Shown here piece by piece: positions 7,437-14,646 of a stretch of 15,057 nt of DNA. Origin of the DNA: JALHSV01 sp964553535 (GTDB lineage: Bacteria > Nitrospirota > Thermodesulfovibrionia > Thermodesulfovibrionales > SM23-35); NCBI GenBank assembly GCA_964553535.1, contig CAZKLK010000028.1, positions 1 to 15,057 on the forward strand, in the 5' to 3' direction. Below the pieces are notes generated by a model that was not told the origin of the DNA, ran no database searches, and saw nothing but the letters and a program-made list of their open reading frames with translations. Made by a program: the position numbers and the translations under genes. The stretch's first letter is position 1. Every line of letters starts with the position of its first letter.

Positions 7437-7844
7437 TTACGCTTCACCTTTGACCGAGATTTTCCTTGTTTTAACAACCTCGGCTTTTGGCAGCAGTATT
7501 GTTAATACGCCGTTTTTCACGGAAGCCTGAATCTTGTTCCTGTCAACCTCATCGGTGAGGGTAAACACCCTCTGATAATCTCCGGTCCAGTATTCGGAGA
7601 AATACAGATTGTATTTCTCCGGCATATCGTCATCAACTTTGCCGTATAACGTCAGAACATTTTTTTCCAGGGTGATATCCACCGTCTTGTCATCAACCCC
7701 GGGCATATCAGCTATAACAACTATATCGTCTTTCCGTTCTATTATATCAACGGCCGGCGAATAGATTTTACGCGCCCTGGTGAGTTCCCCCTTGTCGGGC
7801 ATTCCGGTTTCTTTCTTATGAACGTCTTTGGCTGTGTCGGACAT
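7437..7844 (-). CDS. Hsp20 small heat-shock protein, second gene of the trio
   Basis: A 135-residue Hsp20 protein. The alpha-crystallin domain covers about residues 28-122 (VDIIERKDDIVVIADMPGV, then VKNGVLTILLPKAE). The C-terminal anchor I129-S-V131 is present. The N-terminal arm is short and hydrophilic (MSDTAKDVHKKETGMPDKGE). It lacks the aromatic and hydrophobic segments that the other two copies have and that usually drive large-oligomer assembly and substrate binding. This suggests a distinct role, perhaps as a partner in mixed oligomers (inference). A strong GGGAGGTGA ribosome site lies six bases before the ATG. It sits between the other two hsp20 genes, 24 bases after the first. Confidence 0.93.
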   Translation of the reverse strand: MSDTAKDVHKKETGMPDKGELTRARKIYSPAVDIIERKDDIVVIADMPGVDDKTVDITLEKNVLTLYGKVDDDMPEKYNLYFSEYWTGDYQRVFTLTDEVDRNKIQASVKNGVLTILLPKAEVVKTRKISVKGEA

Positions 7845-7868
7845 AGTTGATCACCTCCCATGATGTTT

Positions 7869-8300
7869 TTACTCTGATTTTACAGTTATTTTTTTTGGCT
7901 TTTCGGACTCCGCGCGCGGGACTGACATGCGGAGAATGCCCCTGCTGAATTTCGCCTCAACTTTGTTCGAGTCGATTAAAAATGGCATTTCAACGGTTTT
8001 GGCGAACTGCCCAAGCCACCGCTCTCTCCGGTGATACGACTCTCCTATTTTCAGATCCTCCGCATTACGGGATCCGCGGATGGTCAGAGTTTTGCCTGCA
8101 ACCGAGATATCGATTGCTTCCGGTTCTACGCCCGGTATTTCTGTTGTTACTACCGCCTCGTTCTCTGTGACCCAGACATTCACTGCCGGGAATTCCGCCG
8201 TAGTTGGAGACATCCAGCGCCTCATGGCGCGTTGCATTAGTTCGAATTCATTCCATGGATCCCGGAATCTCCCAAGCCTCCCCAAATCCGACCATAACAT
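7869..8300 (-). CDS. Hsp20 small heat-shock protein, first gene of the trio
   Basis: A 143-residue Hsp20 holdase and the promoter-proximal gene of the operon. The N-terminal arm (1-36) is rich in W, F, R and M (MLWSDLGRLGRFRDPWNEF), typical of the substrate-binding arm. The alpha-crystallin domain runs about 37-130, with VVTTEIPGVEPEAIDISV, TLTIRGSR and the closing signature SRGILRMSVPR. The C-terminal anchor is I138-T-V140. The start is set by AAGGAGGTGA, a near-perfect Shine-Dalgarno seven bases before the ATG. The upstream CIRCE element predicts repression by HrcA at normal temperature and induction on heat shock. Confidence 0.94.
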   Translation of the reverse strand: MLWSDLGRLGRFRDPWNEFELMQRAMRRWMSPTTAEFPAVNVWVTENEAVVTTEIPGVEPEAIDISVAGKTLTIRGSRNAEDLKIGESYHRRERWLGQFAKTVEMPFLIDSNKVEAKFSRGILRMSVPRAESEKPKKITVKSE

Positions 8301-8360
8301 AGTGTTTCACCTCCTTGTGATATATTGGTACATTATCAGTAGCCCCAGCCTCAAAAGTGG

Positions 8361-8387
8361 TTAGCACTCTCGTATCGCGAGTGCCAA
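8361..8387. promoter_or_regulatory. CIRCE operator (HrcA site)
   Basis: TTAGCACTC, nine bases, then GAGTGCCAA matches the CIRCE consensus TTAGCACTC-N9-GAGTGCTAA at 17 of 18 positions; the only change is T to C near the end. It lies directly after the hsp20 promoter's -10, at about +3. That is the normal place for HrcA repression. The spacer length is exactly nine. Confidence 0.93.
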
Positions 8388-8395
8388 TATATTTA

Positions 8396-8423
8396 ATTAC
8401 AACACAATTTTCATAAATGTCAA
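8396..8423 (-). promoter_or_regulatory. hsp20 operon promoter
   Basis: On the - strand, TTGACA (8423-8418), 16 bases and TGTAAT (8401-8396) form a strong sigma-70 promoter with a 6/6 -35 and a 5/6 -10. Transcription should start near 8389, placing CIRCE in the first bases of the transcript, with a leader of about 90 nt to the first ATG. Confidence 0.75.
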
Positions 8424-8452
8424 GAGATTTTTTTCGTTCTTTGAAAATATCA

Positions 8453-8482
8453 TTGACAATCTTTCTTTAATACTGGTATAAA
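8453..8482 (+). promoter_or_regulatory. ilvE promoter
   Basis: TTGACA at 8453-8458, an 18-base spacer and TATAAA at 8477-8482, preceded by TG at 8474-8475 as in extended -10 promoters. The predicted start near 8489 leaves only about four bases before the ilvE ATG. It is arranged back to back with the hsp20 promoter; the two TTGACA boxes are 29 bases apart. Confidence 0.7.
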
Positions 8483-8492
8483 TAACAACCTT

Positions 8493-9410
8493 ATGGTGTC
8501 GAAGACCGATAAGATATGGATGGATGGGAAGTTTGTCGATTGGGACAATGCGAAGGTTCATGTTCTTACCCATACCCTCCACTACGGCCTTGGAGTTTTT
8601 GAGGGAATTCGTTGCTATGAGACGAAACGCGGTCCGGCTATATTCAAACTTAACGAACATGTCGACAGACTGTTCAATTCAGCTCATATTTTCCTGATGG
8701 ACATTCCTTATTCCAGAAAGGAAATCGCGGACGCAATTATCGAAACAGTCAGGATAAATAAAAAAAGGGAATGCTACATCCGCCCTCTGGTATACATAGG
8801 TTACGGCGCAATGGGGTTGTACCCGAAAGAGAATCCAGTTAATGTGACAATCGCTGTCTGGCCCTGGGGCGCATATCTCGGTGATGACGGACTGAGCAGA
8901 GGGATCAGAGTTAAAACCTCGTCGTTTATCAGGAATCATGTGAATGCCAATATGACGAGGGGAAAAGTCTGCGGGTATTATGTGAATTCCCAGCTTGCCA
9001 AAAAGGAAGCAATTTCGTGCGGATATGATGAGGCCCTCCTGCTTGATACGGAAGGATATGTTTCGGAAGGAAGCGGGGAGAATATTTTTATGGTGAAAGG
9101 CGGCGTGCTCAAGACTACTCCTTTGACCTCCGTGCTCGAAGGAATTACGAGAAACAGCATTATGGAAATCGCAACCAACGTAAAGGTCAGGGTCGCCGAG
9201 GAACGGTTTACCCGGGATGAACTTTACATCGCAGAAGAAGCTTTTTTCACTGGAACCGCCGCAGAAGTTACTCCGATCCGGGAGATTGATGGCAGAATGA
9301 TCGGTTCCGGAAAACCCGGCAGACTCACCAGGGAACTCCAATCGATATTTTTTGATATTGTGAAAGGAAAGAAGAAGAAATACGATTCCTGGCTCACCTA
9401 TGTTGGTTAA
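8493..9410 (+). CDS. ilvE: branched-chain amino acid aminotransferase
   Basis: A PLP-dependent fold-type IV transaminase that swaps the amino group between glutamate and the 2-oxo acids of leucine, isoleucine and valine in the cytosol. Near the N-terminus, KIWMDGKFVDWD and LTHTLHYGLGVFEGIRCY are typical of IlvE. The PLP lysine is K158 in TRGKVCGYYVNS. The cofactor-phosphate region DTEGYVSEGSGENIF and the motif LEGITRNSIMEIA follow. The 305-residue length is normal. D-amino acid aminotransferase and aminodeoxychorismate lyase share the fold, but the FEGIRCY and GYVSEGSGEN context favours IlvE. No Shine-Dalgarno precedes the ATG and the transcript probably starts within five bases of it. It completes the leucine branch begun by LeuA elsewhere in the window. 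It is monocistronic, ending at a clear terminator. Confidence 0.95.
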   Translation: MVSKTDKIWMDGKFVDWDNAKVHVLTHTLHYGLGVFEGIRCYETKRGPAIFKLNEHVDRLFNSAHIFLMDIPYSRKEIADAIIETVRINKKRECYIRPLVYIGYGAMGLYPKENPVNVTIAVWPWGAYLGDDGLSRGIRVKTSSFIRNHVNANMTRGKVCGYYVNSQLAKKEAISCGYDEALLLDTEGYVSEGSGENIFMVKGGVLKTTPLTSVLEGITRNSIMEIATNVKVRVAEERFTRDELYIAEEAFFTGTAAEVTPIREIDGRMIGSGKPGRLTRELQSIFFDIVKGKKKKYDSWLTYVG

Positions 9411-9420
9411 TTAAAAATAG

Positions 9421-9467
9421 AGGGGGTATCGGGTAGTTCCGATACCCCCTTGAAGCTTATTTTTTCT
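9421..9467. terminator. bidirectional intrinsic terminator
   Basis: Bases 9421-9432 (AGGGGGTATCGG) pair perfectly with 9439-9450 around the loop GTAGTT. On the + strand a T-rich tract (9458-9466) follows, ending ilvE. On the - strand the stem is followed by CTATTTTTAATT, ending the cytochrome gene read from the other side. Confidence 0.9.
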
Positions 9468-9864
9468 CTTCGACGGGTGCCGGCACAGCTTCTTCATTTT
9501 TCGGTTTCATCACTGCATCAGGCGGACTGGCTGTCTCTTCGGCAGCCTTTATGTGACACTTCGCACAATCAGTTTCCGACGTTTGAGAAAACGCTTTTTT
9601 GCCATCGTGGCAAATCCCGCAATTTTCTGCCCTGGCGTGGTCTTCCAAGGTCATCTTAAATACGCCTTTTGTCATTCCGAAAGGTTTGGGATGACAGTCA
9701 TTGCACTTCATTCCTTGTTTGGGGCCATGTGTATCTCCCTTGAAGATAATTTTACCAGCACCGCCACCGGCGTACTCCACTGTTTTGCCGGGCAGCACTG
9801 CCGTTGCGGTGCCGATGAATGCGAAGGCCACGGACAAGCAGACAATTATCGTTATGATTTTCAA
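9457..9864 (-). CDS. periplasmic triheme c7-type cytochrome
   Basis: A 135-residue secreted electron-transfer protein. The signal peptide covers 1-22, with likely cleavage after ATA. Three CxxCH heme sites lie at C54-H58, C82-H86 and C100-H104. The preceding VEYAGGGAGKIIFKGDTHGPK and the GMTKGVFKMT spacer are typical of the c7-type triheme family. The last 30 residues are rich in A, P, E and K and likely disordered. Only five histidines exist, three of them in CxxCH motifs, so H46 and H76 are the only other histidine axial ligands. One heme must use another residue or a partner. The start codon is TTG (9864), fixed by an excellent AGGAGGTGA ribosome site; no ATG is available. Its redox partner is unknown, as no other cytochrome is near. 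Confidence 0.92.
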   Translation of the reverse strand: MKIITIIVCLSVAFAFIGTATAVLPGKTVEYAGGGAGKIIFKGDTHGPKQGMKCNDCHPKPFGMTKGVFKMTLEDHARAENCGICHDGKKAFSQTSETDCAKCHIKAAEETASPPDAVMKPKNEEAVPAPVEEKK

Positions 9865-9918
9865 TCAGGTTCACCTCCTTTTAGGACAATACGTTAGTTT
9901 GCAAGAGCATTTACTAAT

Positions 9919-9947
9919 ATTATGCCACTCTTTCAGGCTAATTGTAA
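9919..9947 (-). promoter_or_regulatory. possible cytochrome gene promoter
   Basis: On the - strand, TTACAA (9947-9942), 17 bases and CATAAT (9924-9919), with the -10 preceded by GTGG. The -10 is 5/6 and the -35 is weak, so an activator may be needed. The predicted start near 9912 gives a leader of about 48 nt containing the AGGAGGTGA site. Confidence 0.45.
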
Positions 9948-10005
9948 GGGCATTTTTTGTGGAGATTCTTTTATTTACCGGAGTGAGCTGCCGCGTCCGG
10001 ATTTC

Positions 10006-10034
10006 TTGAATTATGAGGGGTGTTAATGTAATAT
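10006..10034 (+). promoter_or_regulatory. possible galU operon promoter
   Basis: TTGAAT (10006-10011), 17 bases and TAATAT (10029-10034), each 4/6 against consensus. If used, transcription starts near 10041, four bases before the galU ATG. It is weaker evidence than for ilvE or pssA. Confidence 0.4.
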
Positions 10035-10044
10035 TAAGCATATT

Positions 10045-10926
10045 ATGAAAAGGGTTATTAGAAAGGCTATATTGCCGGCGGGCGGCCTTGGCACAAGGTT
10101 TCTTCCGGCGACAAAAGCGTCTCCCAAGGAGATGCTGCCTATAGTGGATAAGCCTATGATCCAGTACGCCGTCGAAGAGGCGCAATCATGCGGAATAGAG
10201 GAATTTATTATCATCACCGGAAAGCACAAGAGAGCAATAGAGGACCATTTTGATTCGTCATTCAAACTTGAGGAAAGTTTGAAAAAATCCGGGAAAAATA
10301 TGCTGATCGATGAGATCAATCGGCTTAACATGCTGAGCTTTGCATATATCAGGCAAAGGGAAGCGCTTGGACTGGGCCATGCAATTTTATGCGCTGCGCC
10401 GTTCGTTAAAGAAGAGCCGTTTGTGGTGCTTCTGAGCGATGATATAATTGATCCGGGGGAACATCTGCTGCAGGAGATGATAGATCTCTATAGCGAGCTG
10501 AATTCTCCGATCCTTGCGCTTGAAAGGGTGCCGCTGTCTGAGATAGGTCGATACGGTGTGGTTAGCGGGGAAAGACAGGGAGACGGCCTTTTCAAAATCA
10601 GCGGCCTTGTTGAAAAACCGGATCCTTCTGACGCGCCATCAGATATGGCGATCATAGGAAGGTATGTTATGACTTCGGACATCTTTGAAATGCTTGAAAA
10701 TGTAGGGCCAGGCAAGGGCGGGGAGATTCAATTAACAGATGCACTTGCAGGTTTAATGAAGAAACGCCCGATATATGGTTACCTTTTTGCCGGCAGGAGG
10801 TATGATGCCGGGGATAAGTTGGGATACCTGAAGGCAACTGTTGACATGGCCATTGGAAACAGAGAGTTATCCGAACAGTTTACAAAATTCCTTTCGGATA
10901 CGGTAGGCAGAATAAAAAATATATAG
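10045..10926 (+). CDS. galU: UTP--glucose-1-phosphate uridylyltransferase
   Basis: GalU makes UDP-glucose from UTP and glucose-1-phosphate, supplying sugar donors for lipopolysaccharide, capsule and glycogen-type polymers. The nucleotidyltransferase loop is at the N-terminus (AILPAGGLGTRFLPATKASP), followed by EMLPIVDKPMIQYAVEEA, which is diagnostic of GalU rather than RfbA. SDDIIDPG, the sugar-binding GLVEKPDP and the GEIQLTDAL stretch follow. The length of 293 is normal. The ATG lacks a clear Shine-Dalgarno; AGGGG at 10016-10020 is too far upstream. Lon begins only 10 bases after its stop, so galU heads an operon with lon, thiL and probably the 63-residue membrane protein. Confidence 0.95.
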   Translation: MKRVIRKAILPAGGLGTRFLPATKASPKEMLPIVDKPMIQYAVEEAQSCGIEEFIIITGKHKRAIEDHFDSSFKLEESLKKSGKNMLIDEINRLNMLSFAYIRQREALGLGHAILCAAPFVKEEPFVVLLSDDIIDPGEHLLQEMIDLYSELNSPILALERVPLSEIGRYGVVSGERQGDGLFKISGLVEKPDPSDAPSDMAIIGRYVMTSDIFEMLENVGPGKGGEIQLTDALAGLMKKRPIYGYLFAGRRYDAGDKLGYLKATVDMAIGNRELSEQFTKFLSDTVGRIKNI

Positions 10927-10936
10927 AGGAGTCGCG

Positions 10937-13351
10937 ATGGCCAATGTGATTGACGAGGAGCAGAAGATTGATAAAGAGATAGTCATACCCGACAGCCTGC
11001 CGGTGCTTCCGGTCAGGGATATTGTTGTTTTCCCTTACATGATTTTGCCGCTCTTTGTGGGAAGGGAGATGTCCATTAAGGCGATTGAGCATTCACTCAG
11101 CACGCACAGAATGGTATTGCTGCTGACACAGAAAGATCTCACAATCGAAAATCCGAGCCCCGACGATCTGTATTCCACCGGCACCGTGGTGCTCGTCATG
11201 AGGATGCTCAAGCTGCCGGACGGAAGGGTCAAAATTCTTGTTCAGGGTTTGTCGAAGGCGCGGGCATTATCATTTTCTCAGAAAGAACCGTTTTTTACGG
11301 CCTATATCGAGAAGATAGATGAGCAGAAATACGAGAAGCTGACTATCGAGAATGAAGCGCTGCTCCGCAATGCGAAAGGCCAGCTCGAAAAGGTTGTCTC
11401 TCTGGGAAAATCGGTTCTTCCGGACGTCATGGGGGTAATTGAAAACATAGAGGATCCCGGAAGACTTGCGGACCTTGTTGCATCAAATATAGGTTTGAAA
11501 ACAGACCAGTCGCAGGAAATTCTTGAAATAGCGGACCCGGTGCGCAGATTAAAAAGAGTCAGCGAGCTTTTGGCCCGTGAGATAGAGCTGCTGACCGTCC
11601 AGCAAAAAATCCAGTCGGAGGCCAGGGGCGAGATAGACAAGACTCAGCGTGAGTATTTTCTGAGGGAACAGCTTAAGGCAATACAGAAGGAACTGGGTGA
11701 CATTGATGAAAGGGCAGAAGAGATAAAGGAGTTCAGGAAGAAAATAGAAGAAGCAAAAATGCCTGAAAAAGTGATGAAAGAGGCGGAGAAGCAGCTCAAA
11801 CGGCTCGAAAAGATGCATCCGGACAGCGCCGAGGCTGCGACTGTAAGAACTTATCTGGACTGGCTTGTTGAGTTGCCATGGGCGAAAGCGACAACCGATA
11901 AACTGGATATCAAAGCTGCCGAACAAGTACTGAATGAAGATCATTATGACCTTGAAAAAGTGAAGGAACGCATTCTGGAATATTTGAGTGTAAGAAAGCT
12001 GAAAGAGAAGATGAAAGGGCCAATCCTTTGTTTTATAGGTCCTCCCGGAGTCGGAAAGACGTCTCTCGGCAAATCCATTGCCCGCGCACTCGGCAGAGAA
12101 TTCGTCAGGATGTCGCTGGGCGGTGTCAGAGACGAGGCGGAAATACGGGGACACCGCAGGACTTATGTTGGCGCGCTGCCGGGCAGAATTGTCCAGGGGA
12201 TTAAGACGGCGGGTACGAATAATCCTGTATTCATGCTCGATGAAATCGATAAAATCGGGATGGATTTCAGGGGTGATCCCTCTTCGGCCCTGCTCGAAGT
12301 CCTTGACCCGGAACAGAATTTTTCCTTTGCGGACCACTATCTTGCAGTGCCGTTTGATCTGTCCAATGTAATGTTTATAACGACAGGCAATCTTGCGGAT
12401 ACAATCCCCGGGCCGCTCAGAGACAGAATGGAAGTGATTTATCTCTCAGGCTACACCACGGAAGAAAAGCGCGGCATCGCGAAGAATTACCTTATACCGA
12501 AGCAGCTTGAAGAGCATGGAATCAGCGGGAAGGTTCTTAAGATAACGGACCCCGGACTCCTTAGCGTAATATCTCAATATACGAGGGAGGCAGGCGTAAG
12601 GAACCTGGAGCGGGAGATTGCCAATCTGTGCAGAAAAGTTGCAAAAAAGATTGCCGAAGGGAAAGACAAATTTTTTGTCATAACGGCGCAGAATGTCAAT
12701 AAGTATCTCGGCGTGCCGAAATTCCTGCCTGAAGAAGAGATCGAGAAGGATGAGATTGGTGTCAGCACAGGCCTTGCCTGGACAGAGACGGGGGGCGATA
12801 TCATATATGTCGAGGCGACAACTATGAAGGGGAAAGGCAACCTCACCCTTACCGGTCAGCTGGGAGATGTCATGAAAGAATCGGCTCAGGCTGCTCTCAG
12901 CTATGTTCGGTCCAAGGCAAATAAGCTCAATATTAAAGATGAGGTTTTTTCTAAATCAGATATTCATATCCATGTCCCGGCCGGTGCTATACCCAAGGAC
13001 GGACCTTCTGCGGGAATTACCATGGCGACGGCAATTGCTTCGGCATTGACGGGCATGCCGGTCAACAAGGGAGTGGCAATGACAGGAGAGGTGACGCTTA
13101 GAGGACGTGTTTTGCCGATAGGCGGATTAAAGGAAAAAGCACTTGCCGCAAAGAGGATGGGTATAAATAATGTCATCATTCCGAAAAGGAACAAGAAGGA
13201 CCTTGATGACATACCTAAATATATCAAGAAGGATATGAAATTTATCTTTGCCGAGACAATGGATGATGTATTGAAGACGGCGCTCAGGCAATCCAAAGGG
13301 AAAAAGGATAAGAAGTTCCCGAACAAAATCAGGTCATCAGGAAAAAATTGA
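10937..13351 (+). CDS. lon: ATP-dependent Lon protease
   Basis: Lon is a cytosolic hexameric AAA+ protease that unfolds and degrades damaged and selected regulatory proteins. Domains in order: the LonN substrate-binding domain (about 20-210, LPVLPVRDIVVFPYMILPLFVGR), a charged coiled-coil region (about 215-310), the AAA+ module with Walker A GPPGVGKT at 368-375 and Walker B D435-E436, and the S16 protease domain (about 600-785). Catalytic S691 in PKDGPSAG and K734 in GGLKEK form the Lon dyad, 43 residues apart as in E. coli Lon. The 804-residue length is normal; the lysine-rich C-terminal tail is variable. GAGGAG about six bases before the ATG supports the start. It is read from the galU promoter. 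No CIRCE or heat-shock operator was seen upstream, unlike the nearby hsp20 operon. Confidence 0.97.
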   Translation: MANVIDEEQKIDKEIVIPDSLPVLPVRDIVVFPYMILPLFVGREMSIKAIEHSLSTHRMVLLLTQKDLTIENPSPDDLYSTGTVVLVMRMLKLPDGRVKILVQGLSKARALSFSQKEPFFTAYIEKIDEQKYEKLTIENEALLRNAKGQLEKVVSLGKSVLPDVMGVIENIEDPGRLADLVASNIGLKTDQSQEILEIADPVRRLKRVSELLAREIELLTVQQKIQSEARGEIDKTQREYFLREQLKAIQKELGDIDERAEEIKEFRKKIEEAKMPEKVMKEAEKQLKRLEKMHPDSAEAATVRTYLDWLVELPWAKATTDKLDIKAAEQVLNEDHYDLEKVKERILEYLSVRKLKEKMKGPILCFIGPPGVGKTSLGKSIARALGREFVRMSLGGVRDEAEIRGHRRTYVGALPGRIVQGIKTAGTNNPVFMLDEIDKIGMDFRGDPSSALLEVLDPEQNFSFADHYLAVPFDLSNVMFITTGNLADTIPGPLRDRMEVIYLSGYTTEEKRGIAKNYLIPKQLEEHGISGKVLKITDPGLLSVISQYTREAGVRNLEREIANLCRKVAKKIAEGKDKFFVITAQNVNKYLGVPKFLPEEEIEKDEIGVSTGLAWTETGGDIIYVEATTMKGKGNLTLTGQLGDVMKESAQAALSYVRSKANKLNIKDEVFSKSDIHIHVPAGAIPKDGPSAGITMATAIASALTGMPVNKGVAMTGEVTLRGRVLPIGGLKEKALAAKRMGINNVIIPKRNKKDLDDIPKYIKKDMKFIFAETMDDVLKTALRQSKGKKDKKFPNKIRSSGKN

Positions 13352-13373
13352 CCGCCGGTCTGCGCCAAACCTG

Positions 13374-14420
13374 ATGAAGTCTCCTGCCATTTCAGGAATC
13401 AGCGAGCTTTCCCTCATTGAAGAAATAAGAAGAGAGCACGACCGTAAATCCCGCTTCGTCAAAGTCGGAATAGGAGACGATGCGGCAGTGATCGCTGCGG
13501 GGGGAAAACATCTCCTGATTACTACAGACATGATGATCGAAGGAGTTCACTTCGACCTCCGGTTCGCAACGGCGTATCAGGTCGGGTTCAAGCTTGTCTC
13601 GGTCAATGTGAGTGATATCTACGCGATGGGCGGGATTCCCCATCATATGCTTCTGAATATTGCAATGCACAGACGCACGCCCTTGGAATTTATTCACATG
13701 CTGCTGAGCGGCGTGAAGGATGCATTGGCGTATTACCGCACTGCTCTCGTCGGCGGGGACCTTTCAGCCTCGAGGGGCGCCATATCCCTTTCTGCGACGC
13801 TTGTCGGCTCCGCGGGGAAGTATATACTGCGGAGCGGAGCGCGTGTTGGAGACAACATATACGTCACGGGCACTCTCGGTGACTCGGGGTGCGGACTCGC
13901 ATTATTAAAGAAACTTAGGCGAACGATCCCCGTTTATCTCGATAAAGCCCATCCGGGCATGAATTCTCTGTGGAAAGAAATCAGGGCGCGCAATATACGC
14001 TTTAGAAGATCAGATATTTCATGGGAAACGGTTGAACCTCTTGTTAGAAGGCACCTTCTGCCGGAGGCGCGGAATCCTCGCGAAATAATCCGCTGTGCAA
14101 CTTCGATGATAGACATCAGCGACGGATTGCTGATCGACCTGACAAGAATCTGCAATGAAAGCGGAACAGGCGCAAGAATATACGAGGAGCGAATACCGGT
14201 TTCTGCAGAAATGCTGACAACGGCGAAGTATCTTGGTGTGGCGCCGCTTAAGCTGGCCCTGACCGGAGGAGAAGATTATGAACTTCTCTTCACCGCGCCA
14301 GGGAAGAAAAAGATCACCGCGACATATATTGGCGACATTACAGAAGGCGAGAAAATAATCGTGAGAAAATCCGGGCGGGAACGAGCTTTTTCAGCCGAAG
14401 GCTATCAGCATTTTCGCTGA
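13374..14420 (+). CDS. thiL: thiamine-monophosphate kinase
   Basis: ThiL phosphorylates thiamine monophosphate to the active cofactor thiamine diphosphate, the last step of thiamine synthesis. It belongs to the PurM-like ATPase fold. Visible motifs are GIGDDAAV (D35, D36), the TTDMMIEGVHF metal and substrate loop, NVSDIYAMGG (D81), VGGDLSAS, SMIDISDGL and the C-terminal LTGGEDYELLF. At 348 residues it is somewhat longer than the usual 310-330. The extra length lies around residues 183-222, a basic stretch (TIPVYLDKAHPGMNSLWKEI and beyond) between GLALLKK and the RRHLLPEAR element. It starts 22 bases after lon stops and has no clear Shine-Dalgarno, so translational coupling to lon is likely. 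The start gives the usual N-terminal ISELSLIEEI. Confidence 0.94.
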   Translation: MKSPAISGISELSLIEEIRREHDRKSRFVKVGIGDDAAVIAAGGKHLLITTDMMIEGVHFDLRFATAYQVGFKLVSVNVSDIYAMGGIPHHMLLNIAMHRRTPLEFIHMLLSGVKDALAYYRTALVGGDLSASRGAISLSATLVGSAGKYILRSGARVGDNIYVTGTLGDSGCGLALLKKLRRTIPVYLDKAHPGMNSLWKEIRARNIRFRRSDISWETVEPLVRRHLLPEARNPREIIRCATSMIDISDGLLIDLTRICNESGTGARIYEERIPVSAEMLTTAKYLGVAPLKLALTGGEDYELLFTAPGKKKITATYIGDITEGEKIIVRKSGRERAFSAEGYQHFR

Positions 14421-14440
14421 GACGGACATGTCCAAAGGTT

Positions 14441-14632
14441 ATGAATAAGTATCAAAAAATAGCGCTATTGGCCGCGGCCGTAATTCTAATCCTGATCTTT
14501 GGCAAAACAGTAACCCAAATCGGATTCAGAACCATCGGAGCGCTCGGGGCTCTCCTCTGGAAATTTCTTATCATCATCGTCGCGGTTGCTCTGCTTATTT
14601 CTTTTCTTAAAAAGAAAATTAAAAAGAAATAG
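14441..14632 (+). CDS. small membrane protein of unknown function
   Basis: A 63-residue protein I do not recognise. It has two hydrophobic segments, about 6-20 (IALLAAAVILILIFG) and 33-55 (GALGALLWKFLIIIVAVAL), separated by a short polar loop with an arginine. It ends in a strongly basic tail (KKKIKKK) that should stay in the cytoplasm. It lies 20 bases after thiL on the same strand and is probably co-transcribed. Only AAAGG very near the ATG resembles a ribosome site. The hydrophobic pattern and operon position favour a real gene, but short low-complexity ORFs can arise by chance. Confidence 0.6.
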   Translation: MNKYQKIALLAAAVILILIFGKTVTQIGFRTIGALGALLWKFLIIIVAVALLISFLKKKIKKK

Positions 14633-14646
14633 GCCGGCCGCGTCTG

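Noticed and set aside
8679..9341. Long - strand ORF of 220 codons opposite ilvE
   Set aside because: It lies antisense within a well-recognised gene, has a composition typical of frame shadowing, and has no ribosome site or recognisable domain.
9901..9931. Sigma-54 promoter for the cytochrome gene (- strand TGGCA ... TTGC)
   Set aside because: The distance between GG and GC is not the required 10 bases; the sigma-70-like CATAAT reading fits better.
11549..12337. Long - strand ORF of 262 codons opposite lon
   Set aside because: It mirrors the Lon coding frame, shows no family motif and has no supporting ribosome site.
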